Shown: positions 47,601 to 57,372 of the stretch, in pieces
Layout of the letters: every line of letters begins with the position of its first letter
Numbering within the stretch: position 1 is the first letter of the stretch
From: Prochlorococcus sp. AG-355-A09
GTDB lineage: Bacteria > Cyanobacteriota > Cyanobacteriia > PCC-6307 > Cyanobiaceae
Assembly: GCA_003280995.1 (NCBI GenBank)
Contig: QCDG01000003.1
Coordinates: 86,751-150,750, forward strand
Direction: 5' to 3'
DNA length: 64,000 bases
Notes under the pieces: model-generated
What the model was told of the DNA's origin: nothing
The model's database searches: none
Seen by the model: only the letters and a program-made list of their open reading frames with translations
Translations under genes and position numbers: made by a program

Positions 47601-48116
47601 TGAAGTTATATTATCCTTCGTATAACCAAGTAAAGTAAGTTTATTTGCTAAATCTTGAATTTCGATTTGAACCCCTTTTTGTAGATCTAACTTGTTTTTA
47701 ATTAATAAGTTTTTATTTATTAGATGAGGTTGTAGTGATCTCTCTGTTGATATAACAATATTAAGTTCATTTTTCTCTTTTTTTATTAATTTGGATAGAA
47801 CAGTAAGCTGACTAAATTCAATTTCTTTGGATTTATTAATTGATGCGTATGGCAGATGTTCTGTTGGAGGATAATATAAAACTTCTTTATCATTTATGCT
47901 TTCAAAATAACCAATCCATTTATAGGCAATTTCTACATTAGAACAAATTAATAATATATTTTTTCTCTCTTTTTTTGCGATGCTATCTAAGATTATTGAT
48001 TTCGCATATCTACTTGAACCAACAATATTTAATTCATTATTTTTTGAAATTCTTTTTATTAATTCAGAAGTAATTTGTGAGTTCGAAATATAATCAACTA
48101 AAGTATTTAAACTCAT
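44607..48116 (-). CDS. mfd: Transcription-repair coupling factor
   Basis: 1169 residues, the Mfd length. It has an N-terminal UvrB-homology region (with RRGEIIDIYPVN), an RNA-polymerase-interaction domain (SPGDFIVHKNHGIGKFLK), and a helicase with motif I CGDVGFGKTEVAVRA, motif II VIDEEQRFG, motif III TLSATPIPRTL and a QLRGRVGRS motif VI. It dislodges stalled RNA polymerase at DNA damage and recruits UvrA. Divergent from the TerC gene. Confidence 0.97.
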   Translation of the reverse strand: MSLNTLVDYISNSQITSELIKRISKNNELNIVGSSRYAKSIILDSIAKKERKNILLICSNVEIAYKWIGYFESINDKEVLYYPPTEHLPYASINKSKEIEFSQLTVLSKLIKKEKNELNIVISTERSLQPHLINKNLLIKNKLDLQKGVQIEIQDLANKLTLLGYTKDNITSTEGFWSRRGEIIDIYPVNNEFPIRLEFFDNVIEKIREYDPQTQKTLESINNIEIIQAGFDLLIKDKLNNLSKNSIFNSEDLNKNNLDRYLGIIEKEPSNLIDFINRETILVIDELEDCKKFAHNWYLDSESNFDNCEYELNKNLKNNDINLEAKPNLHLKFDEILKSLGDFNLIKFYEFESKINIDNRFLLNDKRLNSYSKNVGKLSNDINKNIKNNEKVWILSAQPLRTRTLLFEHECNANFLNNPNDIDEAHKSINNSTPLILKNKNNYEIEGFYLPIWKVVLITDKELFSQQSLFNNVFIRRKKRSVNSNINVNKISPGDFIVHKNHGIGKFLKIEKINITGDSRDYLVIQYQDGKISVAADQLGSVNRYRSSGKIKPKINKLGGTEWEKIKEKNKKQIKKVAVDILKLYAKREKLKGYIYPEDGPWQDELEESFPYQPTPDQIIAVEEIKSDMESDKPMDRLVCGDVGFGKTEVAVRAIFKAITSGKQVILLAPTTILAQQHWRTISNRFSPYPIKVSLLNRFKTVIERKEIYAGLKNNKIDLVVATHQILGKEIEIKNLGLLVIDEEQRFGVRQKEKIKKIKTNIDVLTLSATPIPRTLYMSLSGLRQMSLLNTPPPSRRSIKTYLSEIDMDVIRTAINQELDRGGQIFYVLPRISDIDQAVNKLKNMFPSLKFIVAHGQMNETELENAMIAFNNGEVDLMICTTIIESGLDIPKVNTIIIEDSHKFGLSQLYQLRGRVGRSGVQAHAWLFYPNINKINDAAKQRLKAIKDFSELGSGYQLSMKDMEIRGVGSLLGEEQSGKVNAIGYDLYIEMLHEAISEISGQEIPEVNDTQIDLPINAFIPATWILNREEKLEAYKSVTECSNNDELTELATDWVNRYGNLPKPVESLIMIMRLKLLAKKCGFNKIKLKKPNILIETKLKNSTFKILKNSLTSSVQNKFNFNEGQQFSIITIRGLGATEIQNQIDQLMLWFGSFEREIKNFDKELIKRD

Positions 48117-48190
48117 TTATAACTATCAATCTTGATTACAAATATCCGCTATATTATATTAGATTTTATACTGATTGTGAATAATATTTG

Positions 48191-48901
48191 ATGGATTCAG
48201 CCGCAATAAATTCTTTTATACCCACACTAGATCAGGTAGACAGTTGGTACGAAATCTTTACACTTTTACCAATATTAATTGCTCTAGAATTATTATTATC
48301 AGCAGACAATGCTGTAGCACTAGCTTCTCTTACTAAATCCCTCGATAGTTCTGAATTAAGGTCAAGAGCCTTAAATATTGGTATTACAATATCTTTATTA
48401 TTTAGAATTATTCTAATCATATTATCTAATGTTCTTCTAAAGTTTATTCTCATTAGAGTTTTTGCTGGTTTTTATTTAATTTATTTATTCTTCACTAATG
48501 TTTTTTTAAATTCAGATACAGAAAACGCTGAAAATGGGACAAATAATAATAAAAAAAATTTTAGGTTTTTAAGGGTTGTAGCGATTCTTTCAATTACTGA
48601 TTTTGCTTTTTCCATAGACAGTATCACTACTGCAGTAGCTATAAGTGATCAATACATATTAATTATATTTGGAGCATTGATTGGAGTATTAGCCTTAAGA
48701 TTTACATCGGGGATTTTTCTAAAACTTCTGGATATATTTTCTAGATTAGAAACAGCCGGCTACGTAGCAATTTTAATAGTTGGGATTAAACTTTTACTAA
48801 ATACGTTAATTAAAGAATCTATTCTTCCAGACTATTATTTTTATTTTTTGATTCTTTTTGCTTTCATTTGGGGATTCTCTAAAAAAGAATCTAAAACTTA
48901 A
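48191..48901 (+). CDS. TerC-family membrane protein
   Basis: 236 residues from ATG at 48191 (TTG one codon earlier). About seven hydrophobic segments. The TerC motifs are LIALELLLSADNAVALASL and ITDFAFSIDSITTAVAI, with the intramembrane Asp residues that bind metal in the family. Members export Mn2+ or other metals. The stop overlaps the fmt stop by 3 bp from the other strand. Confidence 0.88.
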   Translation: MDSAAINSFIPTLDQVDSWYEIFTLLPILIALELLLSADNAVALASLTKSLDSSELRSRALNIGITISLLFRIILIILSNVLLKFILIRVFAGFYLIYLFFTNVFLNSDTENAENGTNNNKKNFRFLRVVAILSITDFAFSIDSITTAVAISDQYILIIFGALIGVLALRFTSGIFLKLLDIFSRLETAGYVAILIVGIKLLLNTLIKESILPDYYFYFLILFAFIWGFSKKESKT

Positions 48902-49884
48902 TCTGAGAGATATTCACCTGCTGATGGCTTTAACTGTTGAATCAATTGCTTTTTGCTAGAAATGTTTTTGCCTTCAAGTTTTGCTTCTAACAAAATAATC
49001 GGATCAGTTTTAGTTGAAATTATAATTCCTTCATTTTCTATTACAGCAAGAATAATACCTGGTCTTGAATAATTGCTCATGAAAAGGTATTTTTCATTTT
49101 TAATTACATCACTAGTTAAAACTTTGATTTTAAGTATTTTAAGGTTCTTACCTCTAAAAATTGTATTTGTTCGTGGATATAATGCTTTTATTTTTTGAGA
49201 AATTTTAATTGCTTCATTACCCCAATCAATTTTAAAGTCTGATTTTTCAATCATTCTTGCGTAAGTAATTTCTCTTCCAAGGGTATTTTGATTTGTTAGT
49301 TGAGGATTAGTATTTTTATTAATATTTTCTTCGATTAAAGATGTAGCATTTAAAAATAATTTTGCCGATAAAATACTAAGTTTTTCCGATAGTGTATTTA
49401 AATTATCGTTATTATTTATAATAATTTTTTCTTCCAACAATATGTCGCCAGTATCTAGTCCCTCATTCATTTTCATAATTCCTACACCAGTAAATTCATC
49501 ACCTTTTATTAGTGACCATTGAATTGGGGCGGCACCACGCCATCTTGGCAGTAATGAAGCATGTGCGTTCCAACAACCAAATTTTGGGATTTCCAATATC
49601 TCTTTGGGTAAAATTTTCCCGTAAGCTATAACAATAAATAAATCACAAGAAAGTGATTTAAGTTCATTTATAAAATCTATATTACCCTTGATTTTTTCTG
49701 GAGTATAAATTTTTATTGATTCTTTCTCAGCAATGCTTTTTATAGGTGAGGGTATTAATTTATTTCCCCTAGATCTCTTCTTATCCGGTTGGCTAACTAC
49801 TGCAATTACCTCGTGCTTAGATTTAATAAAAATATCAAGACTAGGAATGGAATATTCAGGTGTTCCCCAGAATATAATTCTCAC
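48898..49884 (-). CDS. fmt: Methionyl-tRNA formyltransferase
   Basis: 328 residues. MRIIFWGTPEYSIPSLDIFI opens the formyltransferase domain, and GCWNAHASLLPRWRGAAPIQ with the catalytic Asn-His and LNTGDILLEEKIII follow. The C-terminal OB-like tRNA-binding part contains LYPRTNTIFRGKNLKI. It formylates the initiator Met-tRNA; the initiator tRNA gene is also in this window. It overlaps tldE by 4 bp. Confidence 0.96.
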   Translation of the reverse strand: MRIIFWGTPEYSIPSLDIFIKSKHEVIAVVSQPDKKRSRGNKLIPSPIKSIAEKESIKIYTPEKIKGNIDFINELKSLSCDLFIVIAYGKILPKEILEIPKFGCWNAHASLLPRWRGAAPIQWSLIKGDEFTGVGIMKMNEGLDTGDILLEEKIIINNNDNLNTLSEKLSILSAKLFLNATSLIEENINKNTNPQLTNQNTLGREITYARMIEKSDFKIDWGNEAIKISQKIKALYPRTNTIFRGKNLKILKIKVLTSDVIKNEKYLFMSNYSRPGIILAVIENEGIIISTKTDPIILLEAKLEGKNISSKKQLIQQLKPSAGEYLSD

Positions 49885-51233
49885 GCGTCACCAGTTATTG
49901 ATAATTCATCTACCCATATATGTGGAGAAATTCCACTTGTTGTTACCTCCTGGCTTGATTCAATATTTACTATATTATTCAAAAGATATTTGATATCCCC
50001 TGCTACGGTGGCAGATTCTATAGAGATTTTATTACCGTTTTTGTAGCGCCATCCATCAAATGGAAGAGAAAATGAACCTTGACTTGCTCTAACACCTGCA
50101 TGGATTGCATTTAACTCTTCTATATAAACAAATTCTCCTTCATAAGTAGAGTGATCTAGTGATGTTTTTAGGTCAAAGTTTTCTTCTGATTTTTCAACCA
50201 CGATCCAATCAGGAGATACTGAGACTTTTGATCCTAGTCCAGCGTGGCCAGTGGGAGTTGTTTTAAATATTCTTGCAGTTGATTCGGAATGTATAAAATT
50301 TTCAATTCTCCCTCTGTTAATTAGACATAGTCTTTTGGTTGGGGTTCCCTCTCCATCAAATGGTGTTGAAGAAATATTCTTTTCGTGAAGGCCATCATCA
50401 TAAATATTAAGTGCTTCTGTAGATAGTTTCTCTCCGATTGAATTTTTATTAGATAAGCTCACTCCATCTATGATGCTTCTAGCATTAAACATTGAGCTAA
50501 AGGCGTTAATGATTGTTAAAAAAGACTCTGGGGAAAAACATATTAAATATTTATCAGTTTTAATAGATGAATAATTTAAATGAGAAATTGTTTTATTTGA
50601 AGCCTCTTTAATACACGACTCTATATCTATATCATCAGCTCCATATCCAAGTTTTACGGAACCTGAACTACGAGGCTTCTTATTTTTCTCTTCTGCTCTT
50701 GCATATAAATATAGTGCTGCTTGACTTTTGGAATAACTTCGAAAGGCACCCTCACTATTTGCATAAACTCTCTCAAAGAAACTCTCAGATAAACCATTAT
50801 ATGGAACAGATTTTATGGATTCATGACTTTCTAATAGTTTTACTTCCGCTTCTCTTAAAACTGTAAGTAATTTTTTTATTCCAACAGGATTTCTTTTTTT
50901 AACTTCCTTAACTTTAATAGGATCCTTCGCTAGTGGTGAAAATTCTGTAGATTCATTCTTATTGCCGAAATCAGAAGCTATATTTGCTTGCTTAAGAGCC
51001 TTTTTAATACCAGATTCACTAATATCGCTTGTTGTAGTAATACCAACTAGATTAGATTGATTCCAAACTCTTATAGTTAAAATTTGCTTTTGTGATGCCT
51101 TAAGTTGTTTAGCTTCTCCCTTATCTACTTGCACAGAATAATCATTAGAGAAGCTTGCTCCATAATCCCATTTTTTAAGATTTAGGAAATCTGCAGCTTT
51201 GGAGATTTGAGTTGTGATTTCTCTTGAGTTCAT
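49881..51233 (-). CDS. tldE: TldE/PmbA-like metalloprotease subunit
   Basis: 450 residues. Homologue of PmbA: blocks include AIHAGVRASQGSFSLPFDGW and VSPDWIVVE, but the HExxxH zinc motif of TldD is absent, as expected for the TldE partner. TldD and TldE form a heterodimer that degrades unfolded peptides and processes some modified peptides. It starts 3 bp after the tldD stop and overlaps fmt by 4 bp at the other end. Confidence 0.93.
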   Translation of the reverse strand: MNSREITTQISKAADFLNLKKWDYGASFSNDYSVQVDKGEAKQLKASQKQILTIRVWNQSNLVGITTTSDISESGIKKALKQANIASDFGNKNESTEFSPLAKDPIKVKEVKKRNPVGIKKLLTVLREAEVKLLESHESIKSVPYNGLSESFFERVYANSEGAFRSYSKSQAALYLYARAEEKNKKPRSSGSVKLGYGADDIDIESCIKEASNKTISHLNYSSIKTDKYLICFSPESFLTIINAFSSMFNARSIIDGVSLSNKNSIGEKLSTEALNIYDDGLHEKNISSTPFDGEGTPTKRLCLINRGRIENFIHSESTARIFKTTPTGHAGLGSKVSVSPDWIVVEKSEENFDLKTSLDHSTYEGEFVYIEELNAIHAGVRASQGSFSLPFDGWRYKNGNKISIESATVAGDIKYLLNNIVNIESSQEVTTSGISPHIWVDELSITGDA

Positions 51234-51236
51234 ATC

Positions 51237-52658
51237 CTATCTTCCGCCAACAGTGATTGAATCAACCTTAATATGAGGTTGGCCAACAGTTACGTTGACA
51301 CTTCCACTAATGGATCCACAGAATCCAGGAGCCAATTCGAGATCATTTCCGCACATTGATATTTTTGGCATAACTTCTTTAGCCTCACCGATCAATGTTG
51401 CTCCCTTTACTGGACTAGTTAATTTTCCATTTTTAATAAGATATCCTTCTTCTACCGCAAAATTAAATTGTCCTGTAGCACCTACACTGCCACCACCCAT
51501 TGATTTGCAGTAAAGACCTTCACTAATACTATTGATTAAATCCTCTTTAGAGTGCTCACCTTTAGCTATATAGGTATTTCTCATTCTTGAAGCTGCAGCA
51601 AAAGAATAATTTTGTCTTCTTCCACTTCCTGTTCTTTTATGGCCAGTTCTTAATTCACCTGCCCTGTCGGATATGAATTTTTTTAAAATTCCATCTTTTA
51701 TAAGAACTGATTTTTCGGGTTCCATACCTTCATCATCTACTGATAATGAACCGAAGGATCCCTCAGATATCCCTTCATCTATTGCTGTTACAGATTCATG
51801 TGCAATTTTTTCATTCAATTTATTCTCAAATGGTGTTGTTCCTCTCTCTATTTGAGTAGTTTCAAGTAAATGACCACAGGCTTCATGGAATATAACGCCA
51901 CCAAATTTATTAGCTAATACAACAGGCATTTGTCCAGCATCAACATAATCTGCGTACAACATGTTCATTGAACTTTCAAACACATCATTAGCTGCTTTTT
52001 CGTGATCCCATAATCCAAATTCATTAGGCATTCCTGACGATCCAAATCTTCTGCTTCCACTAGATCTATATTGGGCATCACTTGCAATTACGTTGAGACC
52101 AACTGTTTGATGCAATCTAATATCTGAAACATAGGTTCCGTCACTGGAGGCTATAATTACTTCTTGAAGATTTCTTGAGTAACTTCCTTTTCTAGTTATT
52201 ATTTTATTATTTTTTTTTAAAGATTTTGTGCTAACTAGTAGTTTTTCACTTATCTCATGAATAGATGGGACTTCATTAATCCATTTTTTCTTGGACAAAC
52301 TATAGTCCCTATGTCTATTTAAACCATTAAATACTTCTCTTTTGTTGTCTGTTATGTCTAACATCTCAATAGCCTGAGAAACCGAACTCATCAAGCCATG
52401 CTTTGTTAAATCATTTGTACTTACAAATCCATCCTTTTTTCCCTTGAAGATTCTAATGCCAGCACCCCTTCCAAATGATGGACTTACACTTGTAATAAAA
52501 TCTTCTTCTGCTAAAACGCTGGAGTTGTCAGTATTCTCTATAAATATTTCTACAAAATCAGCACCAAGTCCAATTCCGTAGAAAATGATTTCTTCTAATA
52601 AATCTTTATTGCAACTACCAAAAACGATTTCATTTGATTTGATTTGTGACGAAAGCAT
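51237..52658 (-). CDS. tldD: TldD metalloprotease
   Basis: 473 residues. The zinc motif is FHEACGHLLE (HExxxH), with SGMPNEFGLW and the C-terminal MCGNDLELAPGFCGSISGSV conserved; the Cys of that block is a typical ligand-site feature. It works with the adjacent TldE. The order tldD-tldE-fmt with tiny gaps suggests a single transcript. Confidence 0.96.
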   Translation of the reverse strand: MLSSQIKSNEIVFGSCNKDLLEEIIFYGIGLGADFVEIFIENTDNSSVLAEEDFITSVSPSFGRGAGIRIFKGKKDGFVSTNDLTKHGLMSSVSQAIEMLDITDNKREVFNGLNRHRDYSLSKKKWINEVPSIHEISEKLLVSTKSLKKNNKIITRKGSYSRNLQEVIIASSDGTYVSDIRLHQTVGLNVIASDAQYRSSGSRRFGSSGMPNEFGLWDHEKAANDVFESSMNMLYADYVDAGQMPVVLANKFGGVIFHEACGHLLETTQIERGTTPFENKLNEKIAHESVTAIDEGISEGSFGSLSVDDEGMEPEKSVLIKDGILKKFISDRAGELRTGHKRTGSGRRQNYSFAAASRMRNTYIAKGEHSKEDLINSISEGLYCKSMGGGSVGATGQFNFAVEEGYLIKNGKLTSPVKGATLIGEAKEVMPKISMCGNDLELAPGFCGSISGSVNVTVGQPHIKVDSITVGGR

Positions 52659-52688
52659 ATGAGTCTATAAATCTCCCTGTTTTAAAGA

Positions 52689-53861
52689 TTATCTAATCGA
52701 AGGTTGGAAATCTTTGCTATCAAGAGGTTTTAATAAGTATAGTCTTAATAACTGGTAACCGTTTGATAAATATTTAGGTAATTTTTTAAAAGTTTTAGAT
52801 ACCTTATTTCCATCACTGTTTGCAATATCAGAAAGAACCTTATTATTATCTACTATTTTATCTAATCTTCCATAAAAAGATTTATCATAAACGTCCATGA
52901 CTACAGGGAAAACTCTAGCTGCAGTTTCATTTGTTTTATTAATAACAAACTGGTCGTAATCTCTGGCATCTAAACCTAAAGAACTGTAGAAATCTTTTTT
53001 AATTCCCAAATCCCTTGCATACATAGTTGCAAATACAGCTAATAGAAAGAACCTAGACCATAACTTGGATGTTAATGGAAGATTATTCAAAAAATATCTA
53101 AACCTATGGAAGTAGTCGAATAATGGGTGTATAAAAGTAGAGCCGCCAATGGTAATTTTTTGGCTTAAAGATTTAACAGTACGTGGCTGAGCTTTCATTA
53201 ATGCGTCAAAGAAATCCCCATGTCTATTTTCATCTTGACACCAATTTTCAAAGTAATTAAATAGTGGAAAAATTTTGCTATCAGGGTTCTTTTCGAGATG
53301 CCTATAAATTGCTATGTATCTCCAATATCCTATTTTTTCGGATAAATAAGTAGCGTAAAAAATACTTCTTGGAGGGAAATAAGTGTAATCTTTATTGGCT
53401 GTTAAAAAACCTAAATCTAACTGAAGTCCAAAGTCACTCATTGATTTATTTAAAAAACCTGCATGTCTTGCTTCATCTCTGGCCATGTGAGCAAAACATT
53501 CAGCAAGTAGAGGGTTTTTGACTTTAATTCTCTTACTAAGTTCCTTGTAAAGTAAAAAACCTGAAAATTCTGATGTACAACTTCCCTCGAGAAAATCAAC
53601 AAAAAGCTCTCTTGTCTTAGGATCTAATTTTTCTGCAGCGCCTTCAAATTCACTATTTCTTACAAAATGATGTCTATTGTAATCTTTCCTAAATTCCTCA
53701 CAAATAGCTTCCAATTCCTCCTCGTTTATTGATAAATCCATATTTTCCATAGCCTCAAAGTCTGTTGTATAGAATCTTGGGGACAAAATTGTTTCTTTCG
53801 CTGGTATCTTTCCATTATTAATATCTTTTTTATTTTTTGATTCAACAGTTGATTGAGCCAT
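52689..53861 (-). CDS. acsF: Mg-protoporphyrin IX monomethyl ester cyclase
   Basis: 390 residues. Two di-iron motifs are present: [20 protein letters not shown] and [20 protein letters not shown] (ExxH each), and [20 protein letters not shown] supplies a third conserved Glu. AcsF/ChlE adds oxygen to form the isocyclic ring of chlorophyll, using O2. It sits beside no other chlorophyll gene here, but chlH lies about 13 kb away. Confidence 0.97.
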   Translation of the reverse strand: MAQSTVESKNKKDINNGKIPAKETILSPRFYTTDFEAMENMDLSINEEELEAICEEFRKDYNRHHFVRNSEFEGAAEKLDPKTRELFVDFLEGSCTSEFSGFLLYKELSKRIKVKNPLLAECFAHMARDEARHAGFLNKSMSDFGLQLDLGFLTANKDYTYFPPRSIFYATYLSEKIGYWRYIAIYRHLEKNPDSKIFPLFNYFENWCQDENRHGDFFDALMKAQPRTVKSLSQKITIGGSTFIHPLFDYFHRFRYFLNNLPLTSKLWSRFFLLAVFATMYARDLGIKKDFYSSLGLDARDYDQFVINKTNETAARVFPVVMDVYDKSFYGRLDKIVDNNKVLSDIANSDGNKVSKTFKKLPKYLSNGYQLLRLYLLKPLDSKDFQPSIR

Positions 53862-53941
53862 TTTTTATTCGGTTTATTAATACTATTATTTACTATTATT
53901 TGTATTTTCGAGGGAAAAGTTAACTTGGTGTTATTGTTTTT

Positions 53942-54508
53942 CTAATTAACTCCTATTAACTTTTGCCCATTCAATCTTTGAAGTATTCTTGAAATTATTA
54001 ATTTTAGGGTAATTCTTTTTTCGTCAATAAGAAAGGATTCAATAATACTGGGTTTTTGATTAGGTTTTGATAAAGAAATACTTTTTAATGAACTAATGTC
54101 ATCCTTCTCAAAGGATAACCAAAAGTTACATGTATCTTTAATTTCACAATTTATTACCCAACATTTATCTCCAGCAATAGGTCTTTTTGTGTTAGTGAGG
54201 TTAATATTGTTTATTTCTAATCCTCTTTGATTAATTTCCTCAGTAAGTGAAGGAATTAGGTGGATATTGATAAATTCTTTGAAAGGCTTTTTCTCTAATG
54301 GGAGTTCTTTTTTTGGTTTTGTTATAGGTTTTTCGGGAGTATTAATTTCATTTTTTATAACAACTTTAGTAGGAGAATCACCATTATTTAAATCCATATT
54401 GATAACTTTTTCTGATTTAGGTCCTTTTATTTCCTCAGAGTTTGGTTTAGTCGTATTTTCAGTTAATTCTTTATTTACTTCATTATTTTTGTCTAAATTT
54501 TCTTCCAT
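53942..54508 (-). CDS. Unrecognised protein with disordered acidic N-terminus
   Basis: 188 residues from ATG. The first ~90 residues are Asn/Glu/Lys-rich and look disordered. The remaining half is compact (EFINIHLIPSLTEEINQRGL, CWVINCEIKDTCNFWLSFEK, ESFLIDEKRITLKLIISRIL) with two Cys, and resembles a DNA-binding-adjacent or regulatory domain. I recognise no family. Confidence 0.55.
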   Translation of the reverse strand: MEENLDKNNEVNKELTENTTKPNSEEIKGPKSEKVINMDLNNGDSPTKVVIKNEINTPEKPITKPKKELPLEKKPFKEFINIHLIPSLTEEINQRGLEINNINLTNTKRPIAGDKCWVINCEIKDTCNFWLSFEKDDISSLKSISLSKPNQKPSIIESFLIDEKRITLKLIISRILQRLNGQKLIGVN

Positions 54509-54567
54509 AAAAAAAACTATTTATTCCATTATAAAATAAAAAAACATTTTTTTATTTATTTATTTTT

Positions 54568-55011
54568 CTACCAATCATTATCAGCATTATCCCAGTCATC
54601 TTTAATATCTTGATTTGAATAACTTTGATCTTTTTTTAAATTATTATCATTCATATTTTTGACTACTCTGTAATTAACAGAAATTGTTGGTTGAGTTTCT
54701 CTAATATCCCTTTGCGGCGGCATCTCAACGTTTGGTTCCATTTCTTCCTCATTGTTAATAGTAACAAAATCATCTTCCACATTTTCGAAAGTTTTTTTTC
54801 TGAAACTAGTACTAGTAATTGTTGTATTTAATAAAGTGCTTACAAATAAACCAGAAAAAAACGAAATACTGATTAACTTACCTATACTTACTTCTTGTAG
54901 GGTCCATTTAAAGTATCTAAATGAAGTCTTCTGATTATTATTTGTATATAATAAAATTTGAAAAATAGTTATTAAAAAAAGAGTTAAAAGTAAATATTTT
55001 TTCTTAAACAT
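54568..55011 (-). CDS. Membrane protein with acidic C-terminal domain, unrecognised
   Basis: 147 residues. Two N-terminal helices (about residues 6-24 and 47-66: YLLLTLFLITIFQILLY and LISISFFSGLFVSTLL) are followed by an acidic soluble part (VEDDFVTINNEEEMEPNVEM) with ISVNYRVVKN. It ends YSNQDIKDDWDNADNDW. It lies 59 bp from the preceding gene on the same strand. The function is unknown. Confidence 0.55.
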   Translation of the reverse strand: MFKKKYLLLTLFLITIFQILLYTNNNQKTSFRYFKWTLQEVSIGKLISISFFSGLFVSTLLNTTITSTSFRKKTFENVEDDFVTINNEEEMEPNVEMPPQRDIRETQPTISVNYRVVKNMNDNNLKKDQSYSNQDIKDDWDNADNDW

Positions 55012-55077
55012 AATTATAAAAAGTTATCTTAAATTATTTTGGTTAATATTTCCATAATATATTTATTGAAAATTTAT

Positions 55078-57300
55078 TTATGTTAATTCTAAATCAATTT
55101 GATATTTAAGAATATCGACTTTTATTATTTTTACTTCTATTGCATCTCCAACTTTATATGATTTTTTAGATTTTCTTCCAATCAATAGATTTTGCCTTGA
55201 CCTGTATTCATACCAATCATTATTAAGAGTGCTTACGTGTACTAAACCCTCTACATTTAGTTCTGATATCTCAACAAAGAAACCATATGTTTGCACTGAT
55301 AAAATAAACCCACTATAAATATTACCTAGTAATTTTTCTGCTTTTCTTACTTTTTTTATATTTATCATATTAGATTTATATTGGTTAACCTTGTACTTGA
55401 AATCATTAAGTTTATCTATCACAAACTTGTTAAATAATATTTCTAGATTCTTTGAAATTGATGAATTAAATATATCCCAATTTACTATTTCTAGTGAATT
55501 ACTATCAGATATATTAATTTCATTTATATTATTTTTTTTTGATTTTTTACCATTTATTATCATATTAAAAATACAGTACTGATTTATAAGATTTGTGAAG
55601 TCAAATCCAGGGATTGTCCATGGAGAAATAAATAATTTTTCTGATTCATCATTATCAGGATCTTTAGATATCAATCTTATTTCATTGTCCTTAATTTCAT
55701 TAATTAGTAGTTTATGTAAGATTCTTTTTTTATTATCGTCGTCACATAATTTAATTACTTGACTAAATGTCAAATTGCCATCTTCATTAAGCTCTACATT
55801 ATTATCAATAAATTCTGAATATTTGATAATTTCATTAGCATTAACGTAATCTATTCCATTTGAGATGTATCCTGCACTTTTTAAGCCATATTGATTTGAA
55901 TGCTTGAACCATATTAAATTAGCTTCATATAGTATTGGTGAAATGTAAGTTTGGCAATCTTCTTTATTTAATGATTCAAAATATCCTTTTGAATATTCAG
56001 CTGGATTGTGAATAAAAAATTCTTCCAGTGCTTCAATCTTATTCAGTGGTGCAGGAATTTCCACCTTACCCTCCGAAAGATGTTTTACTCTGAGTGAACA
56101 TGAAATTTCTAGTATTTTATCTAATTCGTCGACATATTCCTTTATAGGTTTTAATACACGAGAGGTTATTCTTGATTTGCTTTTTCTAGATTGAAGCGCG
56201 TCAGTATGATCACTTTTAACAATAAGAGTGCATTTTACTAAGGTAAGATGAAATGACCAATCAATTATTTCATTATTGCTATTTAAATTGAGACAGAGGC
56301 TTATTGCTTCATTCTTTTCCCCAAATTTAAATTCAGAATCATTTCTTATGGCTTCACCAAGGTAGTTTTGCCAATCATTTAATAAGGGTAATGATTCAAA
56401 GCCTTTGAATAATATTTCTAGAGATTTTTTACTATTTAGATCTACTCTTTCTGCAAGATTATTTGTATGTATCCATAATTTAGTATTTTTATTTTTTCCC
56501 TGCTCTATTTGAATCATTGGGAGCATTGGAGAATTATTAGAATTCCAACTTTTGAATAAATAAGAGTTTTTATCTGTAAGGTCTATCCTCTCCCTTTGTT
56601 CTATTTTTTTTGATTGAATATGATTTAAATTATATGATTTAACGATATTGCTTTTAGATAAAACAAAGTCTGTATCATAGTCTTCATTATTGTTTAGTTT
56701 TAGTTCTTTTATCACATGACCTAATCCTTCTTCTTGACCTATGGGGAATCTATCAATCTCAACTTTTACTATATTCTTATTGTCTGGATTGAAAGTGTAT
56801 TTTTTATTCTCTTTTGGAAGTTTAATTTTAGAAAGGATCCTATCGTCTATTGGGATTGCATATACATCATTGTTTATTATTTCTACTTTAGAAAGAAGTA
56901 TTTGATTTGATCTTTCAAGAATACAATCAACTATTCCTTCAGGTGATCTTCTTCTATATCCCTCTTTTATTATCCTTACTAAAACTTTATCTCCATTCCA
57001 TGCATAGTTAAGTAGATTTTCTTTAATGTAGATATCTTCTTTGTCTTTTCCTCTTACAGCAAAGCAATAGCCTTTGCTACTACATCTTATTTTGGCGACA
57101 AGATGATCATTATCCTTTATGCAAGTATATTCATCATTTTCATTTTTATTAATTATTTCAAGTTTTTCTAAAGCTGTTAAAGCAATATCTAATTTATCCT
57201 TATCAGATTTCTTTGTTACTTTTAATAATCTGCATAATTTTTTATATTCTAACCCTTCCGACTGATTAAGATTATCAATTATTGAAGATGATGTGAACAT
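55078..57300 (-). CDS. RNase II/R-family protein, catalytic aspartates not found
   Basis: 740 residues. An N-terminal cold-shock-like domain (GYCFAVRGKDKEDIYIKE), the RNB middle (RIDLTDKNSYLFK at about 238-250, LWIHTNNLAERVD) and a C-terminal S1 domain (SGFILSVQTYGFFVEISELN, EGLVHVSTL) are recognisable. Where active enzymes have the DxxDxDDA cluster, residues 252-262 read WNSNNSPMLPM, and the SPIRRYxDL block reads ISPWTIPGFDF (about 558-568). By eye, the Asp and Arg-rich active sites are missing, so it may be an inactive or altered RNA-binding homologue. Confidence 0.72.
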   Translation of the reverse strand: MFTSSSIIDNLNQSEGLEYKKLCRLLKVTKKSDKDKLDIALTALEKLEIINKNENDEYTCIKDNDHLVAKIRCSSKGYCFAVRGKDKEDIYIKENLLNYAWNGDKVLVRIIKEGYRRRSPEGIVDCILERSNQILLSKVEIINNDVYAIPIDDRILSKIKLPKENKKYTFNPDNKNIVKVEIDRFPIGQEEGLGHVIKELKLNNNEDYDTDFVLSKSNIVKSYNLNHIQSKKIEQRERIDLTDKNSYLFKSWNSNNSPMLPMIQIEQGKNKNTKLWIHTNNLAERVDLNSKKSLEILFKGFESLPLLNDWQNYLGEAIRNDSEFKFGEKNEAISLCLNLNSNNEIIDWSFHLTLVKCTLIVKSDHTDALQSRKSKSRITSRVLKPIKEYVDELDKILEISCSLRVKHLSEGKVEIPAPLNKIEALEEFFIHNPAEYSKGYFESLNKEDCQTYISPILYEANLIWFKHSNQYGLKSAGYISNGIDYVNANEIIKYSEFIDNNVELNEDGNLTFSQVIKLCDDDNKKRILHKLLINEIKDNEIRLISKDPDNDESEKLFISPWTIPGFDFTNLINQYCIFNMIINGKKSKKNNINEINISDSNSLEIVNWDIFNSSISKNLEILFNKFVIDKLNDFKYKVNQYKSNMINIKKVRKAEKLLGNIYSGFILSVQTYGFFVEISELNVEGLVHVSTLNNDWYEYRSRQNLLIGRKSKKSYKVGDAIEVKIIKVDILKYQIDLELT

Positions 57301-57372
57301 AATCTAAATGAAATTATAAATTAATTTAGGGGTATACACTTCATTATTACACCTTATTATCCAAGCTTAAAA

